A stretch of DNA of 64,000 bases, from assembly GCF_002355335.1 (NCBI RefSeq), contig NZ_AP014946.1, forward strand, positions 759,501 to 823,500, read 5' to 3'. The translations under genes were made by a program, and so were the position numbers. Origin of the DNA: Variibacter gotjawalensis. Its GTDB lineage: Bacteria; Pseudomonadota; Alphaproteobacteria; Rhizobiales; Xanthobacteraceae. Numbering within the stretch: position 1 is the stretch's first letter; the number at the start of each line of letters is the position of its first letter. The notes beneath the pieces were generated by a model. That model was not told where the DNA came from and ran no database searches. It worked only from the letters and a program-made list of their open reading frames with translations. Positions 8,661 to 21,706 of this stretch are shown one piece after another.

Positions 8661-9325
8661 AGCTTCGGCCGTTCGCCGAAGATCGCCGAGCCGACACGGA
8701 CATGCGTCGCGCCAAGCCGCACTGCCGTGACGTAGTCCGCGCTCATGCCCATCGACAGCGTCTTGAGGCCATTGCGTTCGGCTATCTTGCCCAGCAGCGC
8801 GAAATGCGGGCCCGGCGCCTCATCCGCCGGCGGAATACACATCAAGCCATCGATCGCGAAACCGAATTCGCCGCGGCATGCTGCGATGAAGGCGTCCGCC
8901 TCCTCCGGCAGCACGCCGGCTTTTTGCGGCTCCGCGCCCGTATTGACCTGCACGAGCAGCCGCGGCGCGTGGCCGAGTTTGTCGATCTCCTTCGCCAATG
9001 CTGCGCACAAACTCGTCCGGTCGACCGTTTGGATCACATCGAACAGGGCCAGCGCTTCCTTGGCTTTATTGGATTGCAGCGGCCCGATCAGATGCAGCTC
9101 GATCCCGGCTTGCCTCTCTTTAAGCTCCGGCCACTTGCTCTTCGCCTCCTGCACGCGATTCTCGCCGAAAACACGATGCCCGGCCGCGATCACGGGCCAA
9201 ATCCCCTCCGCCGCGATCGTTTTCGTCACCGCTACAAGCGAGACTGCATCCGCTGGCCGCCCGGCCTCGACCGAAGCGGCGGCAATCTCGTGTGTCACGG
9301 CCTCATATTGCGCGACAGTCGACAT
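8657..9325 (-). CDS. yggS: YggS-type pyridoxal-phosphate homeostasis protein
   Basis: 222 aa, matching PLPBP family length. VSLVAVTKTI contains the Lys that binds PLP. FGENRVQEAKSKWPEL, HLIGPLQSNKAKEAL and SMGMSADYVTAVRLGATHVRVGSAIFG are diagnostic family blocks. This is a cytosolic single-domain TIM barrel that buffers PLP and affects amino-acid pools, with no catalytic reaction known. It is transcribed divergently from leuS. Confidence 0.93.
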   Translation of the reverse strand: MSTVAQYEAVTHEIAAASVEAGRPADAVSLVAVTKTIAAEGIWPVIAAGHRVFGENRVQEAKSKWPELKERQAGIELHLIGPLQSNKAKEALALFDVIQTVDRTSLCAALAKEIDKLGHAPRLLVQVNTGAEPQKAGVLPEEADAFIAACRGEFGFAIDGLMCIPPADEAPGPHFALLGKIAERNGLKTLSMGMSADYVTAVRLGATHVRVGSAIFGERPKL

Positions 9326-9436
9326 TCTTTATCTCATCCATCGAATCCGGCTCCGCGCGCCTCGAAACACGCCGAAACCGTTGACCCTACGCGCCCTTTC
9401 ATGACACCTACCGCCCGAATCTAAAAGGCTCCCGAA

Positions 9437-12103
9437 ATGGCGACGGATCGTTACAACGCGCGCGACGCCGAGGCGCGCTGGCAAAAAGTCTGGACCGACC
9501 AGAAAATCTTCGAAACGAAGAACGACGACCCGCGCCCGCGGTACTACGTGCTCGAGATGTTCCCGTATCCATCGGGGCGCATCCATATGGGCCACGTCCG
9601 CAACTACACGATGGGCGACGTGCTCGCCCGTTGGCGCCGCGCGATGGGCTACAATGTGCTCCACCCGATGGGCTGGGACGCCTTCGGTCTGCCGGCCGAA
9701 AATGCTGCGCGGGACAACAAGATCAACCCGCGCATCTGGACCTACGAAAACATCGACACGATGAAGCGGCAGCTCAAGTCGATGGGCTTGTCGCTCGACT
9801 GGTCGCGCGAATTCGCGACGTGCGATCCGACTTACTACAAGCACCAGCAGAAGATGTTCCTCGACTTCTGGAAGGCCGGCTTGGTCGAGCGGAAATCCGC
9901 CAAGGTCAACTGGGATCCGGAAGACATGACGGTGCTCGCCAACGAGCAGGTCATCGACGGACGCGGCTGGCGCTCCGGCGCGCTGGTCGAACAGCGCGAC
10001 CTCACGCAGTGGTTCTTCAAGATCACCGCGATGAGCCAAGACCTGCTCGACAGTCTTGGTACGCTCGATCGCTGGCCCGAGAAAGTTCGCCTCATGCAGG
10101 AGAACTGGATCGGACGCTCGGAAGGCTTGCTGCTCCGCTGGCCGATTCAGAAGGGCACGGCACCAGCTGGCGAGACCGAACTCGAAGTTTATACGACGCG
10201 CCCCGACACGATCTTCGGCGCATCCTTTATGGCGATCGCGGCTGATCATCCGATCGCGAAGAAAGCGGCTGAGAACAACGCAAAGCTCGCGGCCTTCATC
10301 GACGAGGTGAAGCGCGGCGGCACGTCCGCGGCCGAAATCGAGACTGCCGAAAAGAAGGGCTTTGATACCGGCATCCGCGTCGTCCATCCGTTCGATGATT
10401 CATGGACGCTGCCGGTTTACGTCGCCAACTTCGTGCTGATGGATTACGGCACCGGAGCGATCTTCGGCTGCCCCGCGCACGATCAGCGCGACCTCGACTT
10501 CGCGCGCAAATACGATTTGCCGGTCGTCGCTGTTGTCATGCCGAAGGGCGGTGATGCCGCGACATTCTCCGTCGCGAATGAAGCCTTCGTCGATGACGGC
10601 ACGATGATCAACTCGCGCTTCCTCGACGGCATGGCGTGGAAGCAAGCGTTCGACGACGTTGCGGATCGGCTCGCCGCCGTGACGATCAACGGCCGCCCGA
10701 TGGCGGAGCGCAAAGTGCAGTTCCGCCTGCGCGACTGGCTCATCTCACGTCAGCGCTATTGGGGCTGCCCGATTCCCGCAATCCATTGCGAGGCTTGCGG
10801 CACCGTTCCGGTTCCGAATCAAGACTTGCCGGTGCGCTTGCCGGATGACGTGACGTTCGACAAGCCAGGCAATCCGCTCGACCATCACCCGACGTGGAAG
10901 AACGTGAAGTGTCCGCAGTGCGGCAAGGATGCGCGCCGCGACACCGACACGATGGACACGTTCGTCGACTCGTCGTGGTACTTCGCGCGCTTCACGGATC
11001 CGTGGAACGCGGACGAGCCGACGACACTCGATGTTGTCGACGGAGATCACAACGGCAAGAAGGGCTGGCTCCCGGTCGATCAATATATCGGCGGCATCGA
11101 GCACGCGATTCTGCATCTGCTTTACTCGCGCTTCTATGCGCGCGCGATGAAGGAGACGAACCACCTCAACGCCGTGAAGGAACCGTTCGCCGGTCTCTTC
11201 ACGCAAGGCATGGTGGTGCACGAAACGTATCGTGTCGGGAACGGTCAGAACGCTTATTATGTGACGCCGTCCGAAGTGAAGATTGAAGACGCCGGTGGCA
11301 AGCGCACGGCGTCGCTCATTGCGGACGGGACGGCGGTCGAGATCGGTTCGATCGAGAAGATGTCGAAGTCGAAGAAGAACGTCGTCGATCCGGACGACAT
11401 CATCGCGACCTTCGGCGCCGACACCGCGCGCTGGTTCATGCTCTCCGACTCGCCGCCCGAACGCGACGTGATCTGGACCGAAGAGGGCGCGCAAGGCGCA
11501 TGGCGTTTCGTGCAGCGCTTGTTCCGTCTGGTCGGGGAAGCCGGCCGTCTTGCGTCGCCGCCCGATGCACCGCGACCGGCCGAGTTCTCCGAGCCCGCCT
11601 TCACGCTCCGCAAGGCAACGCACGGCGCTTTGGCCAAAGTCTCGGACGACGTCGAGAAGCTCCGCTTCAATCGCTGCGTCGCCCACATCTACGAATTTGC
11701 CAATGCGTTGCAGGCAAGCCTCACCGCGGCCGCCGCTCAAAAGACGGTTTCGGACGACTTCGCCTGGGCCTTCCGCGAGGCTGCCGATGTGCTGGTTCGG
11801 CTGTTCCAGCCCATGATGCCGCACCTCGCCGAGGAATGCTGGCAGAATCTAGGGCAAAAGGGCCTCGCCGCCGAAGCCACTTGGCCGGCCGTCGAGAAGG
11901 CTCTGCTGGTCGAGGACGAGGTCACGCTGCCGGTCCAGATCAACGGAAAGAAGCGAGCCGAGGTGACAGTTGGCCGAAATGCGACGATAATGGAGGTCGA
12001 ACAGGCCGCGCTCGCTGTAGAAGCCGTTCAGGCTGCGCTCGGCGGAAAACCGCCGCGCAAGGTGATCGTGGTGCCGCAAAGGATCGTGAATGTCGTTGCG
12101 TAA
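9437..12103 (+). CDS. leuS: leucyl-tRNA synthetase
   Basis: 888 aa class I aminoacyl-tRNA synthetase. The HIGH-like motif is HMGHVRNY in [12 protein letters not shown]. The CP1 editing domain includes TTRPDTIFG and [11 protein letters not shown]. The KMSKSKKNV loop lies at roughly residue 640. The C-terminal anticodon-binding region ends with an [11 protein letters not shown] block. It attaches leucine to tRNA-Leu in the cytosol. The last 14 nt overlap the start of lptE, and holA follows closely, giving a leuS-lptE-holA operon as in many proteobacteria. Confidence 0.98.
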   Translation: MATDRYNARDAEARWQKVWTDQKIFETKNDDPRPRYYVLEMFPYPSGRIHMGHVRNYTMGDVLARWRRAMGYNVLHPMGWDAFGLPAENAARDNKINPRIWTYENIDTMKRQLKSMGLSLDWSREFATCDPTYYKHQQKMFLDFWKAGLVERKSAKVNWDPEDMTVLANEQVIDGRGWRSGALVEQRDLTQWFFKITAMSQDLLDSLGTLDRWPEKVRLMQENWIGRSEGLLLRWPIQKGTAPAGETELEVYTTRPDTIFGASFMAIAADHPIAKKAAENNAKLAAFIDEVKRGGTSAAEIETAEKKGFDTGIRVVHPFDDSWTLPVYVANFVLMDYGTGAIFGCPAHDQRDLDFARKYDLPVVAVVMPKGGDAATFSVANEAFVDDGTMINSRFLDGMAWKQAFDDVADRLAAVTINGRPMAERKVQFRLRDWLISRQRYWGCPIPAIHCEACGTVPVPNQDLPVRLPDDVTFDKPGNPLDHHPTWKNVKCPQCGKDARRDTDTMDTFVDSSWYFARFTDPWNADEPTTLDVVDGDHNGKKGWLPVDQYIGGIEHAILHLLYSRFYARAMKETNHLNAVKEPFAGLFTQGMVVHETYRVGNGQNAYYVTPSEVKIEDAGGKRTASLIADGTAVEIGSIEKMSKSKKNVVDPDDIIATFGADTARWFMLSDSPPERDVIWTEEGAQGAWRFVQRLFRLVGEAGRLASPPDAPRPAEFSEPAFTLRKATHGALAKVSDDVEKLRFNRCVAHIYEFANALQASLTAAAAQKTVSDDFAWAFREAADVLVRLFQPMMPHLAEECWQNLGQKGLAAEATWPAVEKALLVEDEVTLPVQINGKKRAEVTVGRNATIMEVEQAALAVEAVQAALGGKPPRKVIVVPQRIVNVVA

Positions 12104-12650
12104 CATCAACGCGAAGAGCTGGATGCGCATCGCAGCCGTGATGGCGCTTGCCGGTCTCACGGCCGGCTGCTTCCAGCCGCTGTACGGCGAACGCTCCCTC
12201 GCGGGCGGCGCAAGCATGCGCGATGCCTTGGCGGCCGTAGAAATTCAGCAGATCGATGCGCCGCCCGGCGACGCGAGAGCGCGTATGGCGGTGGAGCTGC
12301 GCAACGAACTCCAGTTCGCGCTGCGTGGTGGCAATGGGTCGATGCCGGCAACGCATAGCCTGAAGATCAACATCACGGACGGCCGCTCGTCGATCATCGT
12401 CGACCCGACGACCGCGCGTGCCGAGTATGAAATCATTTCGCTCGACGCGACCTATACGCTGATCGATCTGAAAACCGGAAAGCCTGTCTTCACCAGCACG
12501 GCGACGGCGCGCACGTCTTACGATGTTCCCGGGCAGCAAAATCGTTACGCCATGTTGCGTGGCCAGCGGAATGCGCAAGGCAAAGCGACCACCGTCATCG
12601 CCGAGCAGATTCGCAATCGCTTGGCGTCGCATCTAGCCGCTGGCACCTGA
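12090..12650 (+). CDS. lptE: LPS-assembly lipoprotein LptE
   Basis: 186 aa. It has an N-terminal lipoprotein signal with lipobox LTAGC followed by FQPLYG, the phrase typical of alphaproteobacterial LptE. LptE plugs the LptD beta-barrel and helps deliver lipopolysaccharide to the outer leaflet. The start at 12090 lies inside the leuS 3' end in another frame; a slightly later ATG at 12123 would also retain the signal. Position between leuS and holA supports the assignment. Confidence 0.9.
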   Translation: MSLRNINAKSWMRIAAVMALAGLTAGCFQPLYGERSLAGGASMRDALAAVEIQQIDAPPGDARARMAVELRNELQFALRGGNGSMPATHSLKINITDGRSSIIVDPTTARAEYEIISLDATYTLIDLKTGKPVFTSTATARTSYDVPGQQNRYAMLRGQRNAQGKATTVIAEQIRNRLASHLAAGT

Positions 12651-12656
12651 TCCCGA

Positions 12657-13667
12657 ATGGCTCTGCTGAAATCGGGCGTTGACGCTTTCGTCGCACGCCC
12701 CGATCCCGCGCGCGCAATCGTCCTTCTTTTTGGCCCCGACGATGGCCTCGTCTCCGAGCGAGCCGAAACGATTGTCCTCGCCAGTGTTGATGATCCGCGC
12801 GACTTGATGGCCGTCATGCGCATCGCGGGCGACGAGCTCGCGGCCGATCCCGCGCGTCTCGCCGACGAGGCGCTATCGATCCCGATGTTCGGCGGGCGCC
12901 GCGTGATCTGGGTTCGCGCAGGCAGCCGCAATTTTGTTTCGGCTCTGGAAGCTTTGATCAAAGGCGGCCAACTGCGCGAAACGCGGATCGTCATCGAGGC
13001 CGGCGACTTGAAGAAGTCGGCTCCGCTGCGTGCGCTCGGCGAACGCAACCCGGCCGTCACCGCCATCCCGTGTTACGTCGACACCGCGCAAGATCTCGCC
13101 AAGCTGATTGACGAAGAGATGCGCGCCGCGAATCTAAAGATCAGCAGCGAAGCGCGGACGGCGCTTGCTGCTCTGCTAGGCGGCGACCGGCGCGCATCGC
13201 GCGGTGAAATTCAGAAGCTCGCGACATACGCGCACGGCCGCGGCGAGGTGACGCTCGACGATGTCGCAGCCGTCGTCGGTGATTCGTCGTCTTGGGCGAT
13301 GGACGAGTTGATCGACGCCGCCTTCGCAAAACAACCGCGCCAAGTCGAAGCTCTATTCGGCAAGGCACTCGAGGAAGGCGGATCGCCCGGCGGCATCATC
13401 TTTGCGGCCGCACGACAATGCGCTCAGCTTCATCGCGCTCGGCTAAATGTCGAAGGTGGGACACCGGTTGAAGACGCGATCGGCCCGCAGATATTCTTTA
13501 AGCGGAAACGATCGTGGGAGCAGGCGCTCCGAGCTTGGGATGCGGCGCGGCTTGCTAAGATGATTGTTGACCTTGGTGATCTCGGCTTAGCCGTCCGTCA
13601 GAACGCTTCACTGAGCACCGCTTACGTTCACCGCGCATTGCTACAAATCGCTAGCGCAAAGAAATAA
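12657..13667 (+). CDS. holA: DNA polymerase III subunit delta
   Basis: 336 aa, beginning six bases after lptE. The N-terminal region has VLLFGPDDGLVSERAE, the degenerate P-loop of delta. Later come a SIPMFGGRRVIWVR segment and the C-terminal collar domain with LARMIVDLGDLGL-like helices ending in the block STAYVHRALLQIA. Delta opens the beta clamp inside the clamp-loader complex. It is the last gene of the leuS operon and converges on parB, with 41 nt between the stops. Confidence 0.93.
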   Translation: MALLKSGVDAFVARPDPARAIVLLFGPDDGLVSERAETIVLASVDDPRDLMAVMRIAGDELAADPARLADEALSIPMFGGRRVIWVRAGSRNFVSALEALIKGGQLRETRIVIEAGDLKKSAPLRALGERNPAVTAIPCYVDTAQDLAKLIDEEMRAANLKISSEARTALAALLGGDRRASRGEIQKLATYAHGRGEVTLDDVAAVVGDSSSWAMDELIDAAFAKQPRQVEALFGKALEEGGSPGGIIFAAARQCAQLHRARLNVEGGTPVEDAIGPQIFFKRKRSWEQALRAWDAARLAKMIVDLGDLGLAVRQNASLSTAYVHRALLQIASAKK

Positions 13668-13708
13668 TCTTTAAATCATTTCTTGAGTGATCGTTCGCTT
13701 CTTTGGCT

Positions 13709-14590
13709 TCAAGCCGCTCCCAGCTTCATGACCAGGGAGTCCAACTGATCGAGCGACTTGTAGCGAATCCGCATTTCACCGCTTTCGCCACGATGCTCCA
13801 GGCTCACAGAGAGGCCGAGGAAGTCGGAGAGTCGGCGCTCAAGCGCTCGCGTATTGGGATCCTTCTCGACGGCAACGCGGGCCCGCACAGGCTTACCCTT
13901 CGCAGCAGCCGCATCCTGCGCGATCGTTTCGACCGCGCGGACATTGAGCCCCTTCTCGACAACCTCACGCGCTACGGCTTCCGGGTCCGGCAGCGCCAGA
14001 AGTGCGCGCGCATGACCTGCCGATAGCTTCCCCTCCGAAACGAATGCCTTCACGGAGTCGGGTAAGTTGAGGAGACGAAGCGTGTTAGCGACATGGCTAC
14101 GGCTCTTACCGACCACCCGCGCGATGTCTTCCTGGCCGTGTCCGTACTCTTCACCCAGCGCTTTATAACCCAGCGCCTCTTCGAGCGGGTTGAGATCTTG
14201 CCGCTGAACGTTCTCGATGATCGCAAGCTCCAGCGCCTCGCGGTCCGTTGCTTCGATGAGAACGATCGGCAGCTGGTGCAGACCGGCACGCTGCGACGCG
14301 CGCCAACGGCGCTCGCCGGCGATGATCTCGTAAGCGTCCTGCTCGCCCGCAACCTGGCGGACGACGACAGGCTGAATGACGCCACGCTCCCGAATCGATT
14401 TCGCGAGCTCTTCAAGTTCGGCATCGGAAAACTGCCGCCTCGGGTTCTTCGGGTTCGCGCGAATGAACTCGATCGGGACGCGGCGCTGGCCGCGCGACGC
14501 TCGTTCGCTGCTCGCCGGCGGGTTGTCATTCACCTCGCCGATCAGCGCAGCCAAGCCGCGGCCGAGTCGTGATTTTGCTTCTTCCGCCAT
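13709..14590 (-). CDS. parB: chromosome-partitioning protein ParB
   Basis: 293 aa from the ATG at 14590 (MAEEAKSRLGRGLAALIG, a typical ParB N-terminus). A longer reading upstream lacks support. The CTP-binding GERR motif is at about 92-95. The HTH that contacts parS is around 155-180 (GKSRSHVANTLRLLNLP). The C-terminal dimerisation domain ends in VMKLGAA. It works as a CTP-gated DNA clamp loading at parS. Two parS sites lie in this window, and parA is directly upstream on the same strand. Confidence 0.97.
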   Translation of the reverse strand: MAEEAKSRLGRGLAALIGEVNDNPPASSERASRGQRRVPIEFIRANPKNPRRQFSDAELEELAKSIRERGVIQPVVVRQVAGEQDAYEIIAGERRWRASQRAGLHQLPIVLIEATDREALELAIIENVQRQDLNPLEEALGYKALGEEYGHGQEDIARVVGKSRSHVANTLRLLNLPDSVKAFVSEGKLSAGHARALLALPDPEAVAREVVEKGLNVRAVETIAQDAAAAKGKPVRARVAVEKDPNTRALERRLSDFLGLSVSLEHRGESGEMRIRYKSLDQLDSLVMKLGAA

Positions 14591-14634
14591 GTATGCCTCA
14601 AGTCTCAGTTGCCGCCGCAGAAGTTCGACGTCCG

Positions 14635-15453
14635 CTACGCCGCGCGAAGCGCTTTCTCGCGCTGAATGATTTCGGAGGCGAGTCGAAGATACGCCTGGCT
14701 GCCGACGCACTTCAGGTCGTACAGCAAAACTGGCTTGCCGTAGGACGGTGCTTCGGAGACGCGAACATTGCGTGGGATGATCGTCTGATAAACCTTGTCG
14801 CCCATGAAGCCACGCACGTCGGCGACGACCTGTCCGGAGAGACGATTACGCGCATCATACATCGTCAGAACGATGCCGTGAATCGTCAACTTGGGATTGA
14901 GCGACACGCGCACCTGCTCGACCGTCTTGAGCAACTGGGACAAACCTTCGAGCGCAAAAAACTCACACTGCAGTGGGACCAGGACGGAGTCCGCCGCCGC
15001 CATTGCATTGACCGTCACGAGGTTGAGCGACGGCGGGCAGTCAATCAGGATGTAAGTGTAAGACGACGCAGCTTCGGCACCCTCGTTCAGCGCCGCAATG
15101 GCGTTGCGCAACCGAAACGCCCGATCCTTATGCTGCGAGAATTCCAATTCGAAGCCCGACAGATCCATCGTCGCCGGCACGATGTGAAGGCGCGGCACCG
15201 CCGTCTCGCGCGCTGCCTCGCGCATCGTCACTTCGCCGGCGAGCACATCGTAGCTTGAGCGCGAGCGATCCTTCTGCCCGACACCAAGACCGGTCGACGC
15301 ATTGCCCTGCGGATCGAGATCGATGATCAGCACCTGCTCGCCGATTGCAGCGAGCGCGGTCCCCAAATTGATAGCCGTCGTCGTCTTGCCGACGCCGCCT
15401 TTTTGGTTGGCGAGGACGAGCGTGCGGGCTTTTCCGATCTCGGTGGTGATCAT
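14635..15453 (-). CDS. parA: chromosome-partitioning ATPase ParA
   Basis: 272 aa. It has the deviant Walker A KGGVGKTT at about 18-25, IIDLDPQGNASTGLG (Walker A' region) and YILIDCPPSLN (Walker B). This is a chromosomal (Soj-type) ParA without an N-terminal HTH. It forms nucleotide-dependent gradients that move ParB-parS. It lies 44 nt upstream of parB and 66 nt downstream of rsmG on the same strand. Confidence 0.97.
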   Translation of the reverse strand: MITTEIGKARTLVLANQKGGVGKTTTAINLGTALAAIGEQVLIIDLDPQGNASTGLGVGQKDRSRSSYDVLAGEVTMREAARETAVPRLHIVPATMDLSGFELEFSQHKDRAFRLRNAIAALNEGAEAASSYTYILIDCPPSLNLVTVNAMAAADSVLVPLQCEFFALEGLSQLLKTVEQVRVSLNPKLTIHGIVLTMYDARNRLSGQVVADVRGFMGDKVYQTIIPRNVRVSEAPSYGKPVLLYDLKCVGSQAYLRLASEIIQREKALRAA

Positions 15454-15519
15454 CGTTACGATCTCGAATCGATCTCGAAGCGCGGCGTTCCGGCTTCTCT
15501 CGTGATTATCGCGGTAGAT

Positions 15520-16146
15520 TTATCGCCGCCGCGCGTTGAGAACTCTGACGATTTTCGCGTGAGGTTCGATTACGCTTGGCACAAGCTCCGCATCAATATG
15601 CCAAGATATGGCTGCCTGGGTCAATTCCTGCTCTACATCTTGGCCCTTCGGAAGCAGCGCTTGTGCACCTTTTTTCAGAAAGGGCTCGACGTAATCGAGC
15701 AATTTGTCCATCGGCGCGAGCGCGCGCGCCGACACGATATCCGGTGCTTCCGCAAAACTGGCGGCAAATTCTTCAATCCGCTTTGCGTGAACCTTCACGG
15801 GCAGGCCGGCAATGCGTGCGCATTCGCGTAGAAACGCAGCCTTCTTGTTATTGCTTTCAACGAGATGGATTGACCCACCTCGATCTACAAGTGCGGCGGC
15901 GACGACGAGACCCGGAAATCCTCCGCCGCTACCGAGATCAACCCAGAGCCGCGCATCGGGCGCCAGCGCGAGCAGCTGCCACGAGTCGCCGACGTGGCGG
16001 GTCCAGACTTCGCTGACGGTCGACGGTGCGACGAGATTGATCCGCTGCTGCCAGATGCGGAGCTGTTCGACGATCGCGTCGAGGCGCTCCATCGTTTCAC
16101 GTGAAACAGCGGCGCGCTTCTCGAACGCTGAGCGGCCGTCGCTCAC
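15520..16146 (-). CDS. rsmG: 16S rRNA (guanine527-N7)-methyltransferase RsmG
   Basis: 208 aa Rossmann-fold SAM methyltransferase. [14 protein letters not shown] is the SAM-binding loop, followed by [15 protein letters not shown]. Its GTG start overlaps the mnmG stop (GTGA), the common mnmG-rsmG coupling. A perfect parS core is embedded in the 5' coding part, where codons for VSRET read across GTTTCACGTGAAAC. Loss of the enzyme in other bacteria gives low-level streptomycin resistance. Confidence 0.95.
   Translation of the reverse strand: MSDGRSAFEKRAAVSRETMERLDAIVEQLRIWQQRINLVAPSTVSEVWTRHVGDSWQLLALAPDARLWVDLGSGGGFPGLVVAAALVDRGGSIHLVESNNKKAAFLRECARIAGLPVKVHAKRIEEFAASFAEAPDIVSARALAPMDKLLDYVEPFLKKGAQALLPKGQDVEQELTQAAISWHIDAELVPSVIEPHAKIVRVLNARRR
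16094..16107. promoter_or_regulatory. parS: parS centromere site 1
   Basis: GTTTCACGTGAAAC is a perfect 14-bp palindrome identical to the core of the bacterial parS consensus; the flanking bases C and A give 15 of 16 matches to the 16-mer. It lies inside the rsmG coding region, 1.5 kb from parB. Confidence 0.95.
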
Positions 16147-18020
16147 CCGCGCTGCGCCCGCTTCCGCTCGGCCTCGGCGCGGCGCATCCGTGCCGCGAGA
16201 AGCGCGAGCGCTGCCGGCGTAACGCCGTCGATCCGCGCCGCCTGCCCCAAAGTTTCCGGCCGCTGGGCCGTGAGCTTCTGGCAGATCTCGGCCGACAATC
16301 CGCGGATGGCCGCATAGTCGAGATCACCCGGCAATGCGACAGCCTCGTCTCGGCGATACGCTTCGATGTCTGCACCCTGCCGTGCCAGGTAGACGGAGTA
16401 CTTCGCGTCGATCTCGAGCTGGCCCGCGATCGCCGCATCGATGGCGGCGAACTCCGGCCAAATCCGTTTCACGTCATCGAGGCCGAGGTCCGGATAGGCT
16501 AAAAGGTCGAATGCTGTTCGCCGCTGGCCGTCGCGGTTCAGCTGGACCCCGAAGCGCTCGGCCTCGTTCGGCGTGACACTCCGGCTTTTTGCCAATGAGA
16601 GTGCCGCTTCAAGCGCAGCCGCTTTCGTCTCGAAATGCTTCCGCCGCTCAGAGCCCACGCAGCCCAGCGCAATCCCGCGCCCGGTGAGCCGCTGATCTGC
16701 ATTGTCCGCCCGCAGCGACAGCCGATATTCCGCCCGCGACGTGAACATGCGATACGGCTCGGAAACACCCCGTGTCACGAGATCATCGATCATCACGCCA
16801 AGATACGCTTCGGCGCGATCGAAATGGATCGGGTCCGAATCGGATGCACGCGCCGCCGCATTGAGACCGGCCACAAGTCCCTGTGCCGCAGCCTCTTCAT
16901 AGCCTGTCGTACCGTTGATCTGACCCGCGAGGAAAAGCCCTGGGGCGCGCTTGCATTCTAGCGTGTGGAGCAATTCACGAGGATCGACGTGATCGTACTC
17001 GATCGCATAGCCAGGCCGGACCATCAAGGTCCGCTCCAGGCCCGGAATTGTTGCGATGATCGCCTTCTGAACATCTTCCGGCAGGGACGTCGATATCCCG
17101 TTCGGATACACCGTCGGATCGTCCAGACCCTCAGGCTCGAGGAAAATCTGATGGTTCTCGCGGTCCGCAAAGCGGACGATCTTGTCCTCGATGGACGGGC
17201 AATAACGCGGTCCCCGGCTCGCGATCTGACCGGAATACATCGGCGAACGATGGACGTTCTTCCGGATGACGTCGTGAACCGCGTTGGTCGTCCGCGTGAT
17301 CCCGCATTCGATCTGGCGGTTCGGCAGACGATCCGTCAGCGCCGAGAAAGCCTCCGGCGGATCATCGCCAGCCTGCATTTCGAGCGCGGCCCAATCAATC
17401 GTCCGGCCATCGAGGCGCGGCGGCGTTCCAGTCTTGAGCCGCCCCAGGCGAAACCCAAGACGCTCGAGCGAGGTCGAAAGACCAAGGGCCGGAGCCTCGC
17501 CAACGCGCCCTGCCGGGATCTGAGTCTCGCCGATATGGATCAAGCCCCGCAGAAATGTCCCGGTCGTCAGCACCACCGAGGCAGACGCAATCTCTCGGCC
17601 GTCCTTGAGCCTGACACCCCGAACCGTACCCGAATCGATCAGCAGATCATCGACCTCAGCGTCCCCAAGCGCGAGGTTTTCTGTTTCACGTAGAGCCGCC
17701 TGCATCGCCGCCGCATAGAGCTTTCGGTCGGCCTGCGCCCGAGGCCCGCGGACAGCCGGTCCCTTGCGGCGGTTGAGCACCCGGAACTGAATTCCGCCGG
17801 CATCGGCAACCCGGCCCATCAGCCCGTCGAGCGCATCGATCTCCCGGACCAGATGCCCCTTGCCGAGCCCGCCAATTGCGGGATTGCAGGACATAGCGCC
17901 GATGGTGTCGAGCCGGTGCGTAATGAGAAGCGTATCGGCGCCCATGCGAGCGGAGGCCGCGGCGGCCTCGCAGCCGGCATGCCCCCCTCCGATGACGATG
18001 ACATCGACGGCGCTTTTCAT
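16143..18020 (-). CDS. mnmG: tRNA uridine-5-carboxymethylaminomethyl modification enzyme MnmG
   Basis: 625 aa FAD protein. The dinucleotide-binding motif [11 protein letters not shown] is at residues 11-21, with [18 protein letters not shown] shortly after. [11 protein letters not shown] and [20 protein letters not shown] are MnmG signatures. With MnmE it installs cmnm5U/nm5U at the wobble base of certain tRNAs. It overlaps rsmG downstream and follows mnmE after a 100-nt gap that carries a parS site. The ATG at 18020 agrees with family starts. Confidence 0.97.
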   Translation of the reverse strand: MKSAVDVIVIGGGHAGCEAAAASARMGADTLLITHRLDTIGAMSCNPAIGGLGKGHLVREIDALDGLMGRVADAGGIQFRVLNRRKGPAVRGPRAQADRKLYAAAMQAALRETENLALGDAEVDDLLIDSGTVRGVRLKDGREIASASVVLTTGTFLRGLIHIGETQIPAGRVGEAPALGLSTSLERLGFRLGRLKTGTPPRLDGRTIDWAALEMQAGDDPPEAFSALTDRLPNRQIECGITRTTNAVHDVIRKNVHRSPMYSGQIASRGPRYCPSIEDKIVRFADRENHQIFLEPEGLDDPTVYPNGISTSLPEDVQKAIIATIPGLERTLMVRPGYAIEYDHVDPRELLHTLECKRAPGLFLAGQINGTTGYEEAAAQGLVAGLNAAARASDSDPIHFDRAEAYLGVMIDDLVTRGVSEPYRMFTSRAEYRLSLRADNADQRLTGRGIALGCVGSERRKHFETKAAALEAALSLAKSRSVTPNEAERFGVQLNRDGQRRTAFDLLAYPDLGLDDVKRIWPEFAAIDAAIAGQLEIDAKYSVYLARQGADIEAYRRDEAVALPGDLDYAAIRGLSAEICQKLTAQRPETLGQAARIDGVTPAALALLAARMRRAEAERKRAQRG

Positions 18021-18098
18021 GCGCGGCTTATCTCATCTTTGACCAAGAATCGGAAGTGATTCCTGCATCGTTGCGCATGCGAATCGATGATGTCGTCC

Positions 18099-18112
18099 GT
18101 TTCACGTGAAAC
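18099..18112. promoter_or_regulatory. parS: parS centromere site 2
   Basis: A second copy of GTTTCACGTGAAAC with the same flanks (C before, A after), in the mnmE-mnmG intergenic gap. It is 2.0 kb from site 1 and 6.6 kb from the putative origin. Confidence 0.95.
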
Positions 18113-18120
18113 AGACCCGC

Positions 18121-19428
18121 TCATTTCCCGATGCAGAAGTCCCTAAATACCGCATCAAGAACGTGCTCGACATCGATCCGCCCAAGCAAACGCTCGAGCG
18201 CGCGGCCTGCCAACCGCAGCTCTTCCGCAACGACTTCGTCCCCAAGCGCCGCCGCCTCAGCCCTGAGCAATGCATCCCGCGAATCCTGAATCGCGAGTCG
18301 GTGACGTTCTCTCGTAATGATACGGCTTTCGCCGCGCCCATACCTCTCGGCGACGTATGAGCCAATCGCCGACACGAGCTCACCCACCCCATCTCCAGAC
18401 CTCGTCGAAGTCAGCCAGTCGGCACGCTGTTTCGCGGACGAATCGACTAGGTCACTCTTGCTCCCAACCCGCCAGACATCGGCACCAAAGGCTTCGGGCA
18501 GTGACGGCTGGCCACTAAGGTCATCCAACCAAAGAACCAAGTCGGCACCCTCGGCTCGCAAACGAGCACGCCGAATGCCCTCCTGTTCGATCGGTTCGGA
18601 GGAGTCATGAATTCCGGCCGTATCAATGATCGTGACAGGGTAACCTTGGAGGTCGAGATGCACCTCGATCACGTCTCGCGTTGTCCCAGCGATCGGCGAA
18701 ACGATCGCAACGTCGCGCTGCGCAATCGCGTTCACTAAGCTCGACTTACCGGCATTGGGCGGTCCTGCGATCGCAACGACAATGCCATCACGGACACGTT
18801 CACCGCGCTGCGCTTCTGCCAGCACCGCGTCGAGTTCAGCCCGCAGCCCAGCCACTTCCTTCAATGACGCCGCGGCGACATCTTCCGAAACATCGCCTTC
18901 GTCCGAGAAATCGATAGCAGCCTCGATCCTCGCTTGAGCCGAAATGATCTGCTGCCGCCAAGCATCCGCACGACGCGAAAGGCCACCCAGCATTTGACCA
19001 ATCGCTTGACCGCGTTGTTGCTCCGTCTCGGCCGCGATCAGATCGGCAAGAGCTTCTACGGCGGGCAGATCCATATGGCCGTTAGCTAGCGCCCGCCGCG
19101 TAAACTCGCCCGGCACGGCGAGACGTAACCCATCCATTCTCCCGAGAGCAGCGAATACAGCCGCAACGACTGCCCGGCCTCCGTGGAGCTGAAGCTCCGC
19201 CATGTTCTCGCCGGTCTCGCTCGACGGCGCTGGAAACCAGAGCGCCAAAGCTTGATCTATGGCGGCTCCACTCTCGGGTTCGCGCACGCGAACCAACGCT
19301 GCCGTCCTCGGCTGAGGAAGGCGCCCGACAAGCGCCTGAAGCGCGTCGCCGGCCTTCGGTCCCGACAGCCTGACGATCCCAATCGCCGCCGGCAGCGCGC
19401 CGGAAGACAGCGCAAATATTGTGTCCAT
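18121..19428 (-). CDS. mnmE: tRNA modification GTPase MnmE
   Basis: 435 aa. The N-terminal tetrahydrofolate-binding domain contains LSGPKAGDAL and PGEFTRRA. The G domain has G1 GPPNAGKSS at 222-230, then GTTRD and DTAGIHD (G2/G3); the G4 position reads GSKSDL. The C-terminus ends FCIGK, with the invariant Cys used in catalysis. It is a K+-activated GTPase partnering MnmG. It begins the minus-strand mnmE-mnmG-rsmG-parA-parB block. Confidence 0.97.
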   Translation of the reverse strand: MDTIFALSSGALPAAIGIVRLSGPKAGDALQALVGRLPQPRTAALVRVREPESGAAIDQALALWFPAPSSETGENMAELQLHGGRAVVAAVFAALGRMDGLRLAVPGEFTRRALANGHMDLPAVEALADLIAAETEQQRGQAIGQMLGGLSRRADAWRQQIISAQARIEAAIDFSDEGDVSEDVAAASLKEVAGLRAELDAVLAEAQRGERVRDGIVVAIAGPPNAGKSSLVNAIAQRDVAIVSPIAGTTRDVIEVHLDLQGYPVTIIDTAGIHDSSEPIEQEGIRRARLRAEGADLVLWLDDLSGQPSLPEAFGADVWRVGSKSDLVDSSAKQRADWLTSTRSGDGVGELVSAIGSYVAERYGRGESRIITRERHRLAIQDSRDALLRAEAAALGDEVVAEELRLAGRALERLLGRIDVEHVLDAVFRDFCIGK

Positions 19429-19554
19429 GTTGCGGACTCGTATTCATTCCATAGATAGTATGAACCACGTTCCGCAATATGCATCGGATTCAGCCCGGAA
19501 CTTTCTTGCGGCCCATCGGCATGTTCTACATAGCCGAGATTTCGAGGATTACGA

Positions 19555-21573
<2,019 letters not shown>

Positions 21574-21603
21574 CAGCTATTTAACCTGAGCTAGCCTTCC
21601 TCT

Positions 21604-21697
21604 CCGTCATGGCTCGGCTTGTCCGGGCCATCCACGACTTAACGGTGCTCCCAAAAAACCAGACGTGGATGGCCCGCATGAAACGGGCCATGACGGT
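21604..21697. repeat. palindromic intergenic repeat (family C, copy 1)
   Basis: Arms CCGTCATGG ... GGGCCATCCACG and CGTGGATGGCCCG ... GGGCCATGACGG form a long imperfect inverted repeat with an unrelated centre. The same arms recur at 37207-37303. Confidence 0.85.
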
Positions 21698-21706
21698 GAA
21701 TAACGC

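Noticed and set aside
17682-17697. Third parS-like sequence in mnmG
   Set aside because: Only the first ten bases match (TGTTTCACGT); the second half is degenerate, so no ParB site is claimed.
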